Notes: a model not told the origin generated them from the letters alone. A DNA stretch of 64,000 nt from Williamsia deligens (GCF_024171765.1 NZ_JAMTCI010000001.1:2156796-2220795), one strand, 5' to 3'. Counted from the first letter of the stretch, positions 8,642 through 18,249 are shown. Translations and numbers: made by a program.

Positions 8642-9678
8642 GCACCGATCGCGATCTGCCCGGCGCCAGGATCGACTGGTCGCTGGCCGCCGGGGTCGGC
8701 CGTCGACTCACCCGACCCGGTCCCAGCACCACCGAGTACACGCGTTCGGCCGCCCGCGAGCAACTGTCGGTGCTGGCCGCGCGCGCCGAGGGACCGGTCC
8801 GGGAGACGACGGGTCTCGCGGACGGGCTGCCCGTCCCCGCGGCGTCCGTGCTGGACCGTCGCGGATGGGTCGACGCCGCCGCGCAGTCGATGTCGGCGAT
8901 GCTCGGCGGCGGTTCCACGGCGGCACCGGGCATCTCCGGCCGCATCGGCGGCATGCAGGCGGGCGGGCTCCTCGCGCTGCTCTCGGGGGCGATCCTCGGC
9001 CAGTACGACCCGTTCTCGCCCGACCCGTCCACCGGCGCCGACGGCGTGCTGATGCTGGTGGCCCCCAACATCATCGCTGTCGAACGGTCGCTGAAGGTCG
9101 TCCCGGCCGACTTCCGCTACTGGGTCTGTCTGCACGAGGTGACCCACCGCGTGCAGTTCTCGGCCACCCCGTGGCTGCGCGACTACATGCTCGACAACAT
9201 CGCGACCATCAGCACCGACAACGACGAGTCGGGCAGTGAGATGGCGGCGCGCGTCGTCGGCGCCCTCCGCTCGGACAAGCCCCGCGAGAAGGGCGTCCTC
9301 GGTGCGATGCAGCTGCTGCAGGCGCCGGAGCAGTACGAGGCGTTCACCCGGCTGATGATGCTGGGAACCCTGCTGGAGGGCCACGCCGATCACGTCATGG
9401 ACGCGGTGGGACCGGCGCATGTGCCGACCGTGGAACGCATCCGCACCGCCTTCGACCACCGCCGCACGAGCAAGCAGAACCCGATGCAGCGCATCCTGCG
9501 CGCCCTCGTCGGGATGGACGCCAAACTGGCGCAGTACATCCGGGGCAAGGCGTTCGTCGACGAGGTCGTCGGCACCGTCGGGATGGCCCGGTTCAACGCG
9601 ATCTGGTCCGCCCCGGACGCGCTGCCGCGACCCGAGGAGATCGACACCCCGCGACTCTGGGTCGACCGTGTGCTCTGA
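8638..9678 (+). CDS. zinc-dependent metalloprotease-like protein (F420-associated family)
   Basis: A 346-residue protein of an actinobacterial family annotated as zinc-dependent hydrolase or coenzyme-F420-biosynthesis-associated. The gluzincin-like motif HEVTHRVQF sits at about residues 164-172, followed by a helical region with another Glu/His-rich segment (LLEGHADHVMDAVG) that could supply the third ligand. The ATG at 8638 overlaps the dacB stop; two further ATGs lie just upstream. The gene sits between dacB and tilS, as its orthologue does in mycobacteria. The real substrate is unknown and protease activity is inferred from the motif only. Confidence 0.82.
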   Translation: MSTDRDLPGARIDWSLAAGVGRRLTRPGPSTTEYTRSAAREQLSVLAARAEGPVRETTGLADGLPVPAASVLDRRGWVDAAAQSMSAMLGGGSTAAPGISGRIGGMQAGGLLALLSGAILGQYDPFSPDPSTGADGVLMLVAPNIIAVERSLKVVPADFRYWVCLHEVTHRVQFSATPWLRDYMLDNIATISTDNDESGSEMAARVVGALRSDKPREKGVLGAMQLLQAPEQYEAFTRLMMLGTLLEGHADHVMDAVGPAHVPTVERIRTAFDHRRTSKQNPMQRILRALVGMDAKLAQYIRGKAFVDEVVGTVGMARFNAIWSAPDALPRPEEIDTPRLWVDRVL

Positions 9679-9684
9679 GATGCG

Positions 9685-10641
9685 GTGGCCGCGGGTGTGA
9701 CCGCGCTCGACGAGATCGCCCGCGCGGTGGCCGATCTCGTCGACCGCCTCGACCTCGGGCGCGACGTGTGCGTCGGCCTGTCGGGTGGACCGGACTCCCT
9801 CGCACTCACCCTCGGCGCGCTCCGGGCGGGGCTGACGACGACGGCTCTCGTCGTCGACCACGGTCTGCAGCAGGGTTCGGCCGACGTCGCGCGGCGCGCT
9901 GCATCGGCTGCGGAGTCCGCCGGTGCGCGCGCGAGGGTCCTGACGGTGACGGTCGACGGACGCGGTGGCCCCGAGGCGGCGGCCCGCCGCGCCCGGCGTG
10001 CCGCACTCGACGACGCCCGTGACGGCCTCCCCGTGATGCTCGGCCACACCCTCGACGACCAGGCCGAGACGGTGCTGCTGGGACTCGCCCGCGGATCGGG
10101 GCCGCGGTCGGTGGCGGGGATGGTGGCCTGGGCCGACCCCTGGGCGCGACCCCTGCTGGGTGTGCGCCGGGCGACGACCGTCGCCGCGTGTGCGGAGTCG
10201 GGCCTGACGCCCTGGTCGGACCCCCACAACGACGACCCCCGGTTCGTCCGGTCGAGGCTGCGGGCCGAGGTGATGCCGACGATGGAGGACGTCCTGGGCG
10301 GCGGTGTCGCCGAGGCGCTGTCGCGCACCGCCGACCTGCTGCGCGACGACGTCGACCTGCTCGACGCGATGGCCGCCGACGCGATGGCGACGGTGGTCGA
10401 GGGGGATGCGCTGCGGCGGGTGGGGGTGGCCGCACTGCCGCGCCCGCTGCGTCGTCGGGTGATCCGCCTCTGGCTGCTCGCCGCAGGTGCCACCGAGCCC
10501 ACCGCACGTCTCGTCGCCGCGGTGGACGCGCTGACAGACGACACCGCCCACGGCACGGTGGCCGTGGGCGGTGACGTCGGCGTCCGCGTGAACGCGGTGG
10601 CCGACGGGGAACTGCTGCGACTGCGCCGGGACCGTCGCTGA
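9685..10641 (+). CDS. tilS: tRNA(Ile)-lysidine synthase
   Basis: A 318-residue enzyme that uses ATP and lysine to convert C34 of the CAU-anticodon tRNA-Ile to lysidine, so it reads AUA. The PP-loop motif LSGGPDSLALTLG lies at about residues 32-44, and GHTLDDQAETVLLGLARGSG at about 117-136 is the family signature. The catalytic domain and the following helical domain are present; no long C-terminal domain as in E. coli TilS is seen, which is normal for actinobacteria. GTG at 9685 is 7 bp after the previous stop. It precedes hpt in the same order as mycobacteria, here separated by a reversed small gene. Confidence 0.9.
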   Translation: MAAGVTALDEIARAVADLVDRLDLGRDVCVGLSGGPDSLALTLGALRAGLTTTALVVDHGLQQGSADVARRAASAAESAGARARVLTVTVDGRGGPEAAARRARRAALDDARDGLPVMLGHTLDDQAETVLLGLARGSGPRSVAGMVAWADPWARPLLGVRRATTVAACAESGLTPWSDPHNDDPRFVRSRLRAEVMPTMEDVLGGGVAEALSRTADLLRDDVDLLDAMAADAMATVVEGDALRRVGVAALPRPLRRRVIRLWLLAAGATEPTARLVAAVDALTDDTAHGTVAVGGDVGVRVNAVADGELLRLRRDRR

Positions 10642-10657
10642 CGATCCCGGCGTCAGA

Positions 10658-11272
10658 TCACTTCTTCGGCGGGACGAAGGGTGAGTTGATCGTGTTGAAG
10701 TACTGGATCACGTTGCCGATCAGAGTCGGGCCGCCGGCGATGATGGTGCCGCCGAGGGCACCGATGCTGCCGCCCGTGACACACCCGGTGAGGATCGGCA
10801 CCGGGGGCAGGGTCGAGAGCAGGATGCAACCGACAGCCGCGCCGATGATGGTGCCGACCAGGCCGCCGATGGCGGTCGCCGTGCTGATGTTGCTGCCCAG
10901 CTTGTTCAGCGCCTGCTGATCGCGTTCCTGCCGGGTCGCTGGCGCGTCGACGAGCACCTTGCCGGGCAGCTGCGGGGTCAGCGTGGCCGTGCGCCCGTTG
11001 GCTGAGGCCTTGATCGGCAGTGCGACGTTGTTGAACTTGTAGGTCAACGGGAAGGCGACGGCGACGCGGCCGGCCGAGTCGACGATCTGCAGTTGGTCGT
11101 TCGCGGTCCGCAGGGATCCGGCGGTCGTGGAGAACAGGATCGACTGCCCTTGGACCTGGGCGGAGTAGTTGATCTTCTCTGCCGGGGCGGCATTGGCCGG
11201 GGCGCCGGTGACGACGCCCGCCACGCAGGCGAGCGAGACGCCCGCCGAGACGAGTGCGGTTCTGAGCTTCAT
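10658..11272 (-). CDS. secreted glycine-zipper protein of unknown function
   Basis: A 204-residue protein with a clear Sec signal peptide (MKLRTALVSAGVSLACVAGVVTGAPANA, cleavage after ANA-AP). The mature part starts with a beta-rich domain (INYSAQVQGQSILFSTTAGSL). It ends with two small-residue hydrophobic stretches (IGGLVGTIIGAAVGCILL and GCVTGGSIGALGGTIIAGG) resembling glycine-zipper membrane-inserting segments. Two cysteines flank a Pro-rich turn. ATG at 11272 gives the cleanest signal peptide; an ATG at 11284 is possible. Its family is common in Gordonia- and Nocardia-like bacteria, but I know no function. It is inserted in opposite direction between tilS and hpt. Confidence 0.65.
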   Translation of the reverse strand: MKLRTALVSAGVSLACVAGVVTGAPANAAPAEKINYSAQVQGQSILFSTTAGSLRTANDQLQIVDSAGRVAVAFPLTYKFNNVALPIKASANGRTATLTPQLPGKVLVDAPATRQERDQQALNKLGSNISTATAIGGLVGTIIGAAVGCILLSTLPPVPILTGCVTGGSIGALGGTIIAGGPTLIGNVIQYFNTINSPFVPPKK

Positions 11273-11598
11273 CGGTCGATCCATTTCCTGTGGTTGGTGC
11301 TGTCCCGGAGACCAGCGCCCGCCCCCCACTGTCGGCTGTTCAGCCGACCCTGAATCCCGTGGACTCGCCTGTCGGGCAGCCTCGTTCACGTCGATTCCGT
11401 GCATGCGTCCGGGTGAGGACAAGTCGATGTTAACGTCACCAAATCCGGAAAAGGAAACGAACGGTGAAAAGCGTCCGTGATCTGAACGAAATGGCCACGT
11501 GACCGACCCTCCACCCGCTATGGAGGTCCGTACGCGGCCGTGACAAGGTTGTGCCGAGCAGCGTTGGGCGACGCGGTGGTGGGCGAAAGGCGTGACAG
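11273..11598. other. 326-bp divergent intergenic region
   Basis: This gap separates the secreted glycine-zipper gene from hpt. A possible -10 for the leftward gene is TAACAT on the minus strand (11427-11432). An inverted repeat CCTCCA/TGGAGG with a 7-nt loop lies at 11508-11526 on the hpt side. GAAAGG at 11585-11590 is the likely ribosome site for hpt. No small coding region or known RNA was recognised. Confidence 0.4.
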
Positions 11599-12165
11599 GT
11601 GGCCGTTCCGGGCGATCCATATGGCGACGACATCGAGGCCGTCGTCATCTCCGAGGAGCAGATCAAGGCGCGGACGACCGAACTCGCCGAGGCGATCGCG
11701 GCGCGGTACACCGACATCCCCGACGACCTCGTCCTGATCGGCGTCCTCAAGGGCGCGATCATGTTCATGACCGACTTCGCGCGTGCTCTGCCGATCCCGT
11801 CGCAGATGGAGTTCATGGCCGTCAGCTCGTACGGGTCCTCGACGTCGTCGTCGGGTGTGGTGCGGATCCTCAAGGACCTCGACCGGGACATCGCCGGTCG
11901 TGACGTCCTGATCGTCGAGGACATCATCGACTCGGGTCTCACGCTCTCCTGGCTGCTGAAGAACCTCCGCTCGCGCCAGCCGCGGTCGCTGGCGGTCTGC
12001 ACGCTGCTGCGCAAGCCCGACGCGGTGCGTCGCGACGTCGACATCGCCGAGGTCGGCTTCGACATCCCCAACGAGTTCGTCGTCGGCTACGGCCTCGACT
12101 ACGCCGAGCGCTACCGCGACCTGCCCTACATCGGTCGGCTGCACCCGCAGGTCTACTCGCAGTGA
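11599..12165 (+). CDS. hpt: hypoxanthine phosphoribosyltransferase
   Basis: A 188-residue purine-salvage enzyme converting hypoxanthine or guanine and PRPP to IMP or GMP. The PRPP-binding signature [18 protein letters not shown] lies at about residues 103-120; the earlier [17 protein letters not shown] loop and the late [25 protein letters not shown] segment match HPRTs. GTG at 11599 follows a purine-rich GAAAGG by 8 bp. The stop overlaps the amidase start (GTGA), so they are probably co-transcribed. Position after tilS matches the mycobacterial block. Confidence 0.93.
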   Translation: MAVPGDPYGDDIEAVVISEEQIKARTTELAEAIAARYTDIPDDLVLIGVLKGAIMFMTDFARALPIPSQMEFMAVSSYGSSTSSSGVVRILKDLDRDIAGRDVLIVEDIIDSGLTLSWLLKNLRSRQPRSLAVCTLLRKPDAVRRDVDIAEVGFDIPNEFVVGYGLDYAERYRDLPYIGRLHPQVYSQ

Positions 12166-13529
12166 CCGAGACCGCCGTCGGCATCGCCGAAGCGGTCGCT
12201 TCGGGTCGTCGCAGCCCGCGCGAGGTGGTGGACGCGGCCCTCGCGCGCATCGCCGAGCGTGACGGCGCCCTCAACGCCTTCGTGTCCGTCGAGGCCGACG
12301 CGGCGCGGGCGGAGGCCGACGCGCTCGCCGGCCGCGACCTGGCCGGACTACCCCTGGCCGGGGTCCCCGTCGCGATCAAGGACAACGTGCCCGTCGCCGG
12401 GGTGCCGCAGCGCGTCGGCTCGGCGGCCACGTCGTCGCGACCGTCGGCGGAGGACCACCCGCTCGTGACCCGCCTGCGTGCGGCGGGCGCCGTCGTCGTC
12501 GGCGTGACCGCGGTGCCCGAGCTGTGTCTGTGGGGTGCCACCGACACTCCGGGTCGGATCACCCGGAACCCGTGGAACCCCGAGCTGACCCCCGGTGGGT
12601 CGTCGGGAGGTGCGGCGGCCGCGGTCGCGAGCGGGCAGGTGCCCATCGCGCACGGCAACGACGGCCTGGGCTCCATCCGCATCCCCTCGGCCGACTGTGG
12701 ACTGTTCGGCATCAAGCCCGGACGGGGTGTCGTGCCGCCGCAGACCAGCGGGAACGGCTGGTACGGCATGTCGGAGAACGGGCCGCTGGCCACGACCGTC
12801 GCCGACGCCGCACTGATGCTCGGCGTCATGGCCGACGACCCGTCGCTCGGTGCCGCCGGCCGCGACACCGGGCGTGCGCCCGTCGGGGTCGTCGTCGCCG
12901 AGAACTTCCCCCTGGCCGTCGGGTCCACCGATCGCCACTGGGCCGGCGCGCTGTCGGACGCGGCCGCGGCGCTGACCGAGATCGGACACCGGGTGACATC
13001 GTCGCCGCTGCCGTACCCCACCAACCCGGCGCCACTCCTGCTGCGCTGGGTCGGTGGCGCAGCTGCGGACGCCGACGAGATCGGCTCGCACGGCGGCGAT
13101 CTGAGCCGACTGCAACCGCGGACGCGTCGTCACACCGCACTCGGCCGACTGGTGAACCGCCGGGGCCTGGTCCGCGATGAACAGCGGACCGCGATCGTCA
13201 CGAGCGTGGAGCAGTACCTCGAGCGAACCGGGTCGGACCTCGTCATGACACCGATGCTGGCCCGTCCGCCGTTGCCGGCGCGGCAGTGGAGTGGGCGCGG
13301 GTGGCTCGCGAACATGTACGCCAACATCGGGTACGCGCCGTTCGCCGGTCTGGTGAACGTCCTGCAGTGGCCGGGGATGTCGGTGCCGATGGGCGTGCAC
13401 CCGGAGTCGCGGACACCGATGGCGGTGCACCTGTTCGGCAGGCCGGGGTCGGAGACCCTGCTGCTCGCCGTCGCCGCTCAGCTCGAGCAGGCGCGGCCCT
13501 GGCCGCTCGTCGCCCCCGGGTTCGCATGA
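12162..13529 (+). CDS. amidase-signature-family amidase
   Basis: A 455-residue amidohydrolase of the amidase-signature family. The catalytic triad regions are visible: the lysine in [12 protein letters not shown] (about residue 70), the glycine-serine segment [14 protein letters not shown] (about residues 146-159) with the cis-serine, and the nucleophile region [22 protein letters not shown]. The substrate cannot be read from the sequence; a GatA role is unlikely because gatCAB partners are absent. It is translationally coupled to hpt before it and to bluB after it (ATGA). Confidence 0.85.
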   Translation: MTETAVGIAEAVASGRRSPREVVDAALARIAERDGALNAFVSVEADAARAEADALAGRDLAGLPLAGVPVAIKDNVPVAGVPQRVGSAATSSRPSAEDHPLVTRLRAAGAVVVGVTAVPELCLWGATDTPGRITRNPWNPELTPGGSSGGAAAAVASGQVPIAHGNDGLGSIRIPSADCGLFGIKPGRGVVPPQTSGNGWYGMSENGPLATTVADAALMLGVMADDPSLGAAGRDTGRAPVGVVVAENFPLAVGSTDRHWAGALSDAAAALTEIGHRVTSSPLPYPTNPAPLLLRWVGGAAADADEIGSHGGDLSRLQPRTRRHTALGRLVNRRGLVRDEQRTAIVTSVEQYLERTGSDLVMTPMLARPPLPARQWSGRGWLANMYANIGYAPFAGLVNVLQWPGMSVPMGVHPESRTPMAVHLFGRPGSETLLLAVAAQLEQARPWPLVAPGFA

Positions 13530-14176
13530 CCGGCCCGTGTGACCCGTTCCCCGACAGCGACCGCGCCGCGGTCTACCGCGTCATCGGGAGTCGCCGCGAC
13601 ACAAGGCATTTCGCCGGGGGAGAGGTGCCCGAGGACGTCCTGGCGCGGCTGCTCGGTGCTGCCCATCACGCACCCAGCGTCGGACTGATGCAGCCGTGGC
13701 GGTTCGTGCGCGTCGTCGATCCCGCTGTGCGCGAGTCGATCCGCGAGATCGTCGAGGCCGAACGCGTGCGGACCGCCGAGGCCCTCGGTGACCGTGGCGA
13801 GGAGTTCGCGCGTCTCAAGGTCGAGGGCATCTCCGAGTGCGCCGAGGTCATCGTGGTGGCGCTCGGCACGGGGCGTGACGCGCATGTGTTCGGCCGTCGC
13901 ACCATGCCGCAGATGGACCTGGCGTCGGTCGCGTGCGCCATCCAGAACATGTGGCTCGCCGCGCGCGCCGAGGGCTACGGCATGGGGTGGGTGTCGATGT
14001 TCGACCCGGCGGAACTGGGTCGACTGCTGGGCATCCCCGACGGCGCCGAGCCGATCGCGGTGCTGTGCCTGGGGCCGGTGGACGCGTTCTACGAACGGCC
14101 GATGCTCGTCGAGACCGGTTGGGCGGTCGAGCGTCCGCTCGGCGAACTCTGCAGCGTCGACACCTGGCGCCTCTGA
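13526..14176 (+). CDS. bluB: 5,6-dimethylbenzimidazole synthase (BluB-like nitroreductase fold)
   Basis: A 216-residue flavoprotein of the nitroreductase fold. The N-terminal SRRDTRHFAGG and HAPSVGLMQPWRFVRV (about residues 27-65) are the features separating BluB from ordinary nitroreductases; BluB breaks down FMNH2 with oxygen to form the lower ligand of vitamin B12. The segment ARAEGYGMGWVSMFDP is also typical. It starts at the ATGA overlap with the amidase. No other cobalamin genes are in the window, so the B12 role rests on family recognition. A generic nitroreductase is the alternative. Confidence 0.75.
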   Translation: MTGPCDPFPDSDRAAVYRVIGSRRDTRHFAGGEVPEDVLARLLGAAHHAPSVGLMQPWRFVRVVDPAVRESIREIVEAERVRTAEALGDRGEEFARLKVEGISECAEVIVVALGTGRDAHVFGRRTMPQMDLASVACAIQNMWLAARAEGYGMGWVSMFDPAELGRLLGIPDGAEPIAVLCLGPVDAFYERPMLVETGWAVERPLGELCSVDTWRL

Positions 14177-14180
14177 CCCC

Positions 14181-14256
14181 GAGCGTGCAGTAGATTCCGC
14201 TGAGCGTGCGGAAAATGCCCGCCGAGTGTGCAGAAAATGCCCGCCGAGTGGGTAGT
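14181..14256. repeat. intergenic tandem array A: four units, 21-22 bp, core GAGYGKG
   Basis: In the gap between convergent bluB and the MBL gene, the core repeats with GAG at 14181, 14202, 14224 and 14246: GAGCGTGCAG, GAGCGTGCGG, GAGTGTGCAG, GAGTGGGTAG. Two units share the tail GAAAATGCCCGCC. Spacings are 21, 22 and 22 bp. It belongs with the arrays at 15078, 33416 and 44313. Confidence 0.8.
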
Positions 14257-14258
14257 TC

Positions 14259-15074
14259 CTACTCCGGAACCGCCTGCAGCGCGGCGATGTAGCGATCGGC
14301 CGATCGTTGGACCGCGTTCCATGCGTCGTCGACCTGCTGGTCCCAGAACGCACTGTGCAGGACGTCGAACTCGAGGTCGGCGAGGACGTCGGCGATGCGC
14401 CGGACCTCCGCGGCGGGCAGCGGCACCATGTTCGGGTAGCTCCACATGAAGGACACCCACCGACGATCGGCCGCCGCGAGGGGGAGGTCGCCGCTGAGCA
14501 ATGCGGCAGAACGGCCCCCGGTCGCCGCGACGTGGAGCGCCGACGCCCCGGGGAAATGACCGCCGAGACGGTGCACCGTCAGCCCGTCGCCGAGGTCCAG
14601 CTCGTCGCCGTCCCACAGCTCGATCGCTGCGTCCGGGCGCATGATCCACCGCTCGTCGACGCGGGGGAGGTGGATCGGGCAGTCGAAGCGATGCGCCCAC
14701 TCGACCATCGTCGACCAGTAGTGCGGATGCGAGATCGCGATGCCCGACAGGCCGCCGCGGGACTCGATCTCCTCGGCGAGGGCGTCGTCGAGCAGGGCGA
14801 CGCAGTCCCAGAGCAGATTGCTCTCGCCGTGGGGGACGAGGAGCGCACGCTGTCCGATGCCGACCTTGGGCTCCGCGCCGACGCCGAGGAAGTCGCCCTG
14901 CATCCTCGTCACGGATCGGTGGTCACGCCGGAGTTCGTCGAGCGAGGTCCACTGCTGACCGCCCTCGCCGACGTACTGGCGTGGGTCGGCACAGATCGGG
15001 CACACGTGCGGCGGGTCGTCGACGGGGACGTCGAACTGGACCGCGCACGTCGTGCAGATCGCGAGACCCGTCAT
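14259..15074 (-). CDS. metallo-beta-lactamase-fold hydrolase with N-terminal zinc ribbon
   Basis: A 271-residue protein. The first 30 residues hold two CxxC pairs (CTTC at 7-10, CPIC near 25-28), a rubredoxin-like zinc ribbon. An MBL-fold domain follows with SHPHYWS (the metal-binding HxH), a LGGHFPGAS histidine segment, and LLSGDLPLA supplying the aspartate. The reaction is unknown. ATG at 15074 puts the zinc ribbon at the N-terminus. The frame stays open upstream through the 21-bp repeat array, which would add SSGRLET heptads, so a longer N-terminus from an upstream TTG or GTG cannot be excluded. Confidence 0.72.
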   Translation of the reverse strand: MTGLAICTTCAVQFDVPVDDPPHVCPICADPRQYVGEGGQQWTSLDELRRDHRSVTRMQGDFLGVGAEPKVGIGQRALLVPHGESNLLWDCVALLDDALAEEIESRGGLSGIAISHPHYWSTMVEWAHRFDCPIHLPRVDERWIMRPDAAIELWDGDELDLGDGLTVHRLGGHFPGASALHVAATGGRSAALLSGDLPLAAADRRWVSFMWSYPNMVPLPAAEVRRIADVLADLEFDVLHSAFWDQQVDDAWNAVQRSADRYIAALQAVPE

Positions 15075-15077
15075 CTG

Positions 15078-15176
15078 CCGCCCACTCGCCGTCTCCAACC
15101 GCCCACTCGACGTCTCCAACCGCCCACTGGACGTCTCCTGCCGCCCACTCGACGTCTCCAACCGCCCACTCGACGG
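15078..15176. repeat. intergenic tandem array B: five 21-bp units
   Basis: Between the two leftward genes the plus strand reads CGCCCACTCGACGTCTCCAA-type units with the CTC/CTG core at 15085, 15106, 15127, 15148 and 15169, an exact 21-bp period. On the coding strand each unit carries GAGTGGGCGG and then TTGGAGAC or CAGGAGAC. It directly abuts the MBL start codon, contains no stop codon in the MBL frame, and may influence its translation. Confidence 0.88.
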
Positions 15177-15181
15177 GTGGG

Positions 15182-15667
15182 TCAGGAGTCCTGGGCGTCG
15201 AGACGGTCGGCGACGTCCTGGGGGAACCCGCCGGTGGCGATCGGACCCCAGCGGGTCGGGGTGATGCGGATGAGGGACTTGTTCTGCGTGGCCATCGCCG
15301 CGCGGTACTCGTCCCAGTCGGGGTGCTCGCCGGAGATCGAGCGGAAGTACTCGACGAGGCCCTCGGTCGACTCCGGCTGATGGAGCACCTCGGCGGTGCC
15401 GTCGACCTGCACCCACGCGCCGTTGAACTCGTCGGACAGCACGCACACCGACACCTCGGGCCGGGACTCGGCGTTGCGGGTCTTCGCCCGTGCGGGGTAG
15501 GTCGAGATGACGATGCGGCCCTCGTCGTCGACGCCGCCGGACACCGGTGAGACCTGCGGCGACCCGTCGGACCGCGTGGTCACCAGGATCAGGTTGTGCC
15601 GGTTTCGGACGAATTCGAGCAGCTCGTCGAGCTCGACGTGGTCGGTGGTCGCGATGTTCCTGGCCAT
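15182..15667 (-). CDS. PPOX-class F420-dependent oxidoreductase-like protein
   Basis: A 161-residue split-barrel flavin/deazaflavin-binding protein of the pyridoxamine-phosphate-oxidase-like family. LILVTTRSDGSPQVSPVSGGVDDEGRIVISTYPARAKTRNAESRPEVSVCV (residues 27-77) is the typical F420-binding FDOR-B layout. The end, SLIRITPTRWGPIATGGFP, fits this class. Actinobacterial members reduce small molecules with F420H2; the substrate here is unknown. It reads toward the MBL gene across repeat array B and is divergent from ftsH. Confidence 0.8.
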   Translation of the reverse strand: MARNIATTDHVELDELLEFVRNRHNLILVTTRSDGSPQVSPVSGGVDDEGRIVISTYPARAKTRNAESRPEVSVCVLSDEFNGAWVQVDGTAEVLHQPESTEGLVEYFRSISGEHPDWDEYRAAMATQNKSLIRITPTRWGPIATGGFPQDVADRLDAQDS

Positions 15668-15734
15668 GTCCCCAGCGTATGCGGTGTCACACGGTCAGCC
15701 GAGGCGCTCGGGAACGCCCGGCCGCCTGTGGGCG

Positions 15735-15760
15735 TTGACAGGTAGCCTGACCTCCTAGGT
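15735..15760 (+). promoter_or_regulatory. candidate ftsH promoter
   Basis: TTGACA at 15735-15740 is a perfect -35. Downstream, TAGGTG (15756-15761, 15-bp spacing) is a poor -10; TAGCCT (15743-15748) could act as a -10 on its own. It lies about 45-70 bp before the ftsH start. Confidence 0.35.
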
Positions 15761-15804
15761 GTACCTCCAGCGAAGGGACGCGCCGGCGCCGACCGGGACG
15801 TGTG

Positions 15805-18249
15805 ATGAATCGAAAGACTGTTTTCCGCAACCTCGCCATCGTGGCTGTCATCGTGCTCGCCATCTGGGGATGGTCCGTCCTGCGCGACGGCAACCGTGAG
15901 TACAAGAGTGTGGACACGTCCGTCGCGCTGACGCAGCTGAACACGAAGAACGTGAACAGCGTCCAGATCGACGACCGCGAGCAGCAGCTCCGCCTCGAAC
16001 TGAAGGACGAGGTCGACGGGTCCACCAAGATCACGGCCAAGTACCCGGCGCGCGCCTCGGAGTTCGTGTTCACCTCGGTCCGCGACTCGGGGGCGAAGTA
16101 CCAGACGAACGTCACCCAGGAGTCCGTCCTCTGGCAGATCCTCATCTTCGTCCTCCCGATGATCCTGCTGTTCGGCCTCTTCTTCTTCGTGATGAGCCGG
16201 ATGCAGGGTGGCGGCAAGGGCGGCGTCATGGGCTTCGGCAAGTCCAAGGCCAAGCAGCTGTCGAAGGACCACCCGAAGACCACCTTCGCCGACGTCGCCG
16301 GTTCCGACGAGGCCGTCGAAGAGCTCTACGAGATCAAGGACTTCCTGCAGAACCCGGCGCGCTACCAGGCGCTCGGCGCCAAGATCCCCAGGGGCGTGCT
16401 GCTCTACGGCCCTCCCGGTACCGGCAAGACGTTGCTCGCCCGCGCGGTCGCCGGCGAGGCCGGCGTCCCGTTCTTCACCATCTCCGGGTCGGACTTCGTC
16501 GAGATGTTCGTCGGTGTCGGCGCGTCCCGCGTGCGCGACCTCTTCGAGCAGGCCAAGAACAACAGCCCCTGCATCATCTTCGTCGACGAGATCGACGCCG
16601 TCGGTCGTCAGCGCGGCGCCGGCCTCGGCGGCGGTCACGACGAGCGTGAGCAGACCCTCAACCAGCTGCTCGTCGAGATGGACGGGTTCGGTGAGCGTTC
16701 CGGCGTGATCCTGATCGCCGCGACCAACCGTCCCGACATCCTCGACCCCGCGCTGCTGCGCCCCGGTCGCTTCGACCGGCAGATCCCCGTCGGCAACCCC
16801 GACATCGCCGGCCGCAGGGCGATCCTCAAGGTGCACGCCGCGGGCAAGCCGATCGACTCCGACGCCGATCTCGACGGTCTCGCCAAGCGCACCCCGGGCA
16901 TGTCCGGCGCCGACCTGGCCAACGTCATCAACGAGTCGGCCCTGCTCGCCGCCCGCGAGAACCGCACGACGATCACCGCCGAGCTGCTCGAGGAATCGGT
17001 GGACCGCGTCGTCGGTGGACCGCGCCGCAAGAGCCGCATCATCAGCGAGCAGGAGAAGAAGATCGTGGCCTACCACGAGGGCGGACACACCCTCGCCGCG
17101 TGGGCGATGCCCGATCTCGACCCGATCTACAAGGTCACCATCCTCGCCCGCGGTCGCACCGGCGGTCACGCGCTGGCCGTGCCCGAGCAGGACAAGGACC
17201 TGATGACGCGCTCGGAGATGATCGCGCGCCTCGTCATGGCCATGGGTGGTCGTGCCGCCGAGGAGCTCGTCTTCCACGAGCCCACGACCGGTGCGTCGTC
17301 CGACATCGACCAGGCGACGAAGATCGCCCGCGCGATGGTCACCGAGTACGGCATGAGCGCCAAGCTCGGCGCGGTCCGCTACGGCCAGGAACAGGGCGAC
17401 CCGTTCCTCGGACGATCGATGGGTGCCCAGAGCGACTACTCCTCGGAGGTGGCCGCCGAGATCGACGACGAGGTCCGTCGTCTGATCGAGGCCGCGCACA
17501 CCGAGGCGTGGGCCATCCTCTCGGAGTACCGCGACACCCTCGACGATCTCGCGACCCAGCTGCTCGAGCGCGAGACGCTGACCCGCAAGGACCTCGAGGT
17601 CATCTTCTCCAACGTGCAGAAGCGTCCGCGCATCACCACGTTCGACGAGTTCGGCGACCGCACCCCCAGCGACAAGCCGCCGGTGAAGACGCCGGGTGAG
17701 CTCGCGATCGAACGCGGCGAGCCGTGGCCTCCGGAGCCCGCACCGGATCTGCGCAAGGAGCCGGTCGGCGCGAACCCCGGTCACGGGCAGGGCGGATACG
17801 GCCCCGCCGGTCAGAACGGGTACGGCCCGAACGGCTACGGCCAGAACGGCCATGGCCAGAACGGCTACGGCCAGAACGGGTACGGCCCGAACGGCCATGG
17901 CGGCCAGAACCCCTACGGCCAGAACGGCCAGGGCCAGAACGGCTACGGCGGCCAGAACGGCTGGGGCCAGGGCGCCCCGGGATACGGACAGCCCGGGCCG
18001 ACCGGCCGCGGGGACGACGTCCCCGGCTACCCGCAGGGCTATCCGGCTCCCGGATACGGCGGGCCCGGGTACGGCAATCCCGGCCACCAGCCGCACCCGC
18101 AACCGGTGCCCCGTGACCAGGATCCGCAGGCGAACCGTCCGGGCGGCACCCGGCCCGACTACGGCGCACCCGACGGATGGTCCGCCCCGGGGTGGCCTCC
18201 GCGTGACCCCGACCGTCGCGACGACGGCACACCGCCCACGCGCTTCTAG
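15805..18249 (+). CDS. ftsH: ATP-dependent membrane zinc metalloprotease FtsH
   Basis: An 814-residue membrane AAA+ protease that degrades misfolded and regulatory membrane proteins. TM1 is near residues 8-25, the extracytoplasmic domain follows, and TM2 ([19 protein letters not shown]) lies near 112-130. The Walker A GPPGTGKT is at about 202, Walker [12 protein letters not shown] follows, and the zinc site is HEGGH at about 424. The C-terminus is unusual: residues about 660-745 are a Gly/Asn/Gln/Tyr-rich run of [10 protein letters not shown]-like pentapeptides, then a Pro/Gly tail. ATG at 15805 is preferred to GTG at 15802. It precedes the folate operon as in mycobacteria. Confidence 0.95.
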   Translation: MNRKTVFRNLAIVAVIVLAIWGWSVLRDGNREYKSVDTSVALTQLNTKNVNSVQIDDREQQLRLELKDEVDGSTKITAKYPARASEFVFTSVRDSGAKYQTNVTQESVLWQILIFVLPMILLFGLFFFVMSRMQGGGKGGVMGFGKSKAKQLSKDHPKTTFADVAGSDEAVEELYEIKDFLQNPARYQALGAKIPRGVLLYGPPGTGKTLLARAVAGEAGVPFFTISGSDFVEMFVGVGASRVRDLFEQAKNNSPCIIFVDEIDAVGRQRGAGLGGGHDEREQTLNQLLVEMDGFGERSGVILIAATNRPDILDPALLRPGRFDRQIPVGNPDIAGRRAILKVHAAGKPIDSDADLDGLAKRTPGMSGADLANVINESALLAARENRTTITAELLEESVDRVVGGPRRKSRIISEQEKKIVAYHEGGHTLAAWAMPDLDPIYKVTILARGRTGGHALAVPEQDKDLMTRSEMIARLVMAMGGRAAEELVFHEPTTGASSDIDQATKIARAMVTEYGMSAKLGAVRYGQEQGDPFLGRSMGAQSDYSSEVAAEIDDEVRRLIEAAHTEAWAILSEYRDTLDDLATQLLERETLTRKDLEVIFSNVQKRPRITTFDEFGDRTPSDKPPVKTPGELAIERGEPWPPEPAPDLRKEPVGANPGHGQGGYGPAGQNGYGPNGYGQNGHGQNGYGQNGYGPNGHGGQNPYGQNGQGQNGYGGQNGWGQGAPGYGQPGPTGRGDDVPGYPQGYPAPGYGGPGYGNPGHQPHPQPVPRDQDPQANRPGGTRPDYGAPDGWSAPGWPPRDPDRRDDGTPPTRF

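Noticed and set aside
6895-10551. Very long open frame on the minus strand
   Set aside because: It runs antisense to dacB, the metalloprotease and tilS, which have clear homology and motifs. The translation is low-complexity Arg/Pro/Gly, typical of high-GC shadow frames.
11508-11526. Terminator between the secreted protein gene and hpt
   Set aside because: The 6-bp stem has no T-run and lies between divergent genes, where a terminator is not expected.
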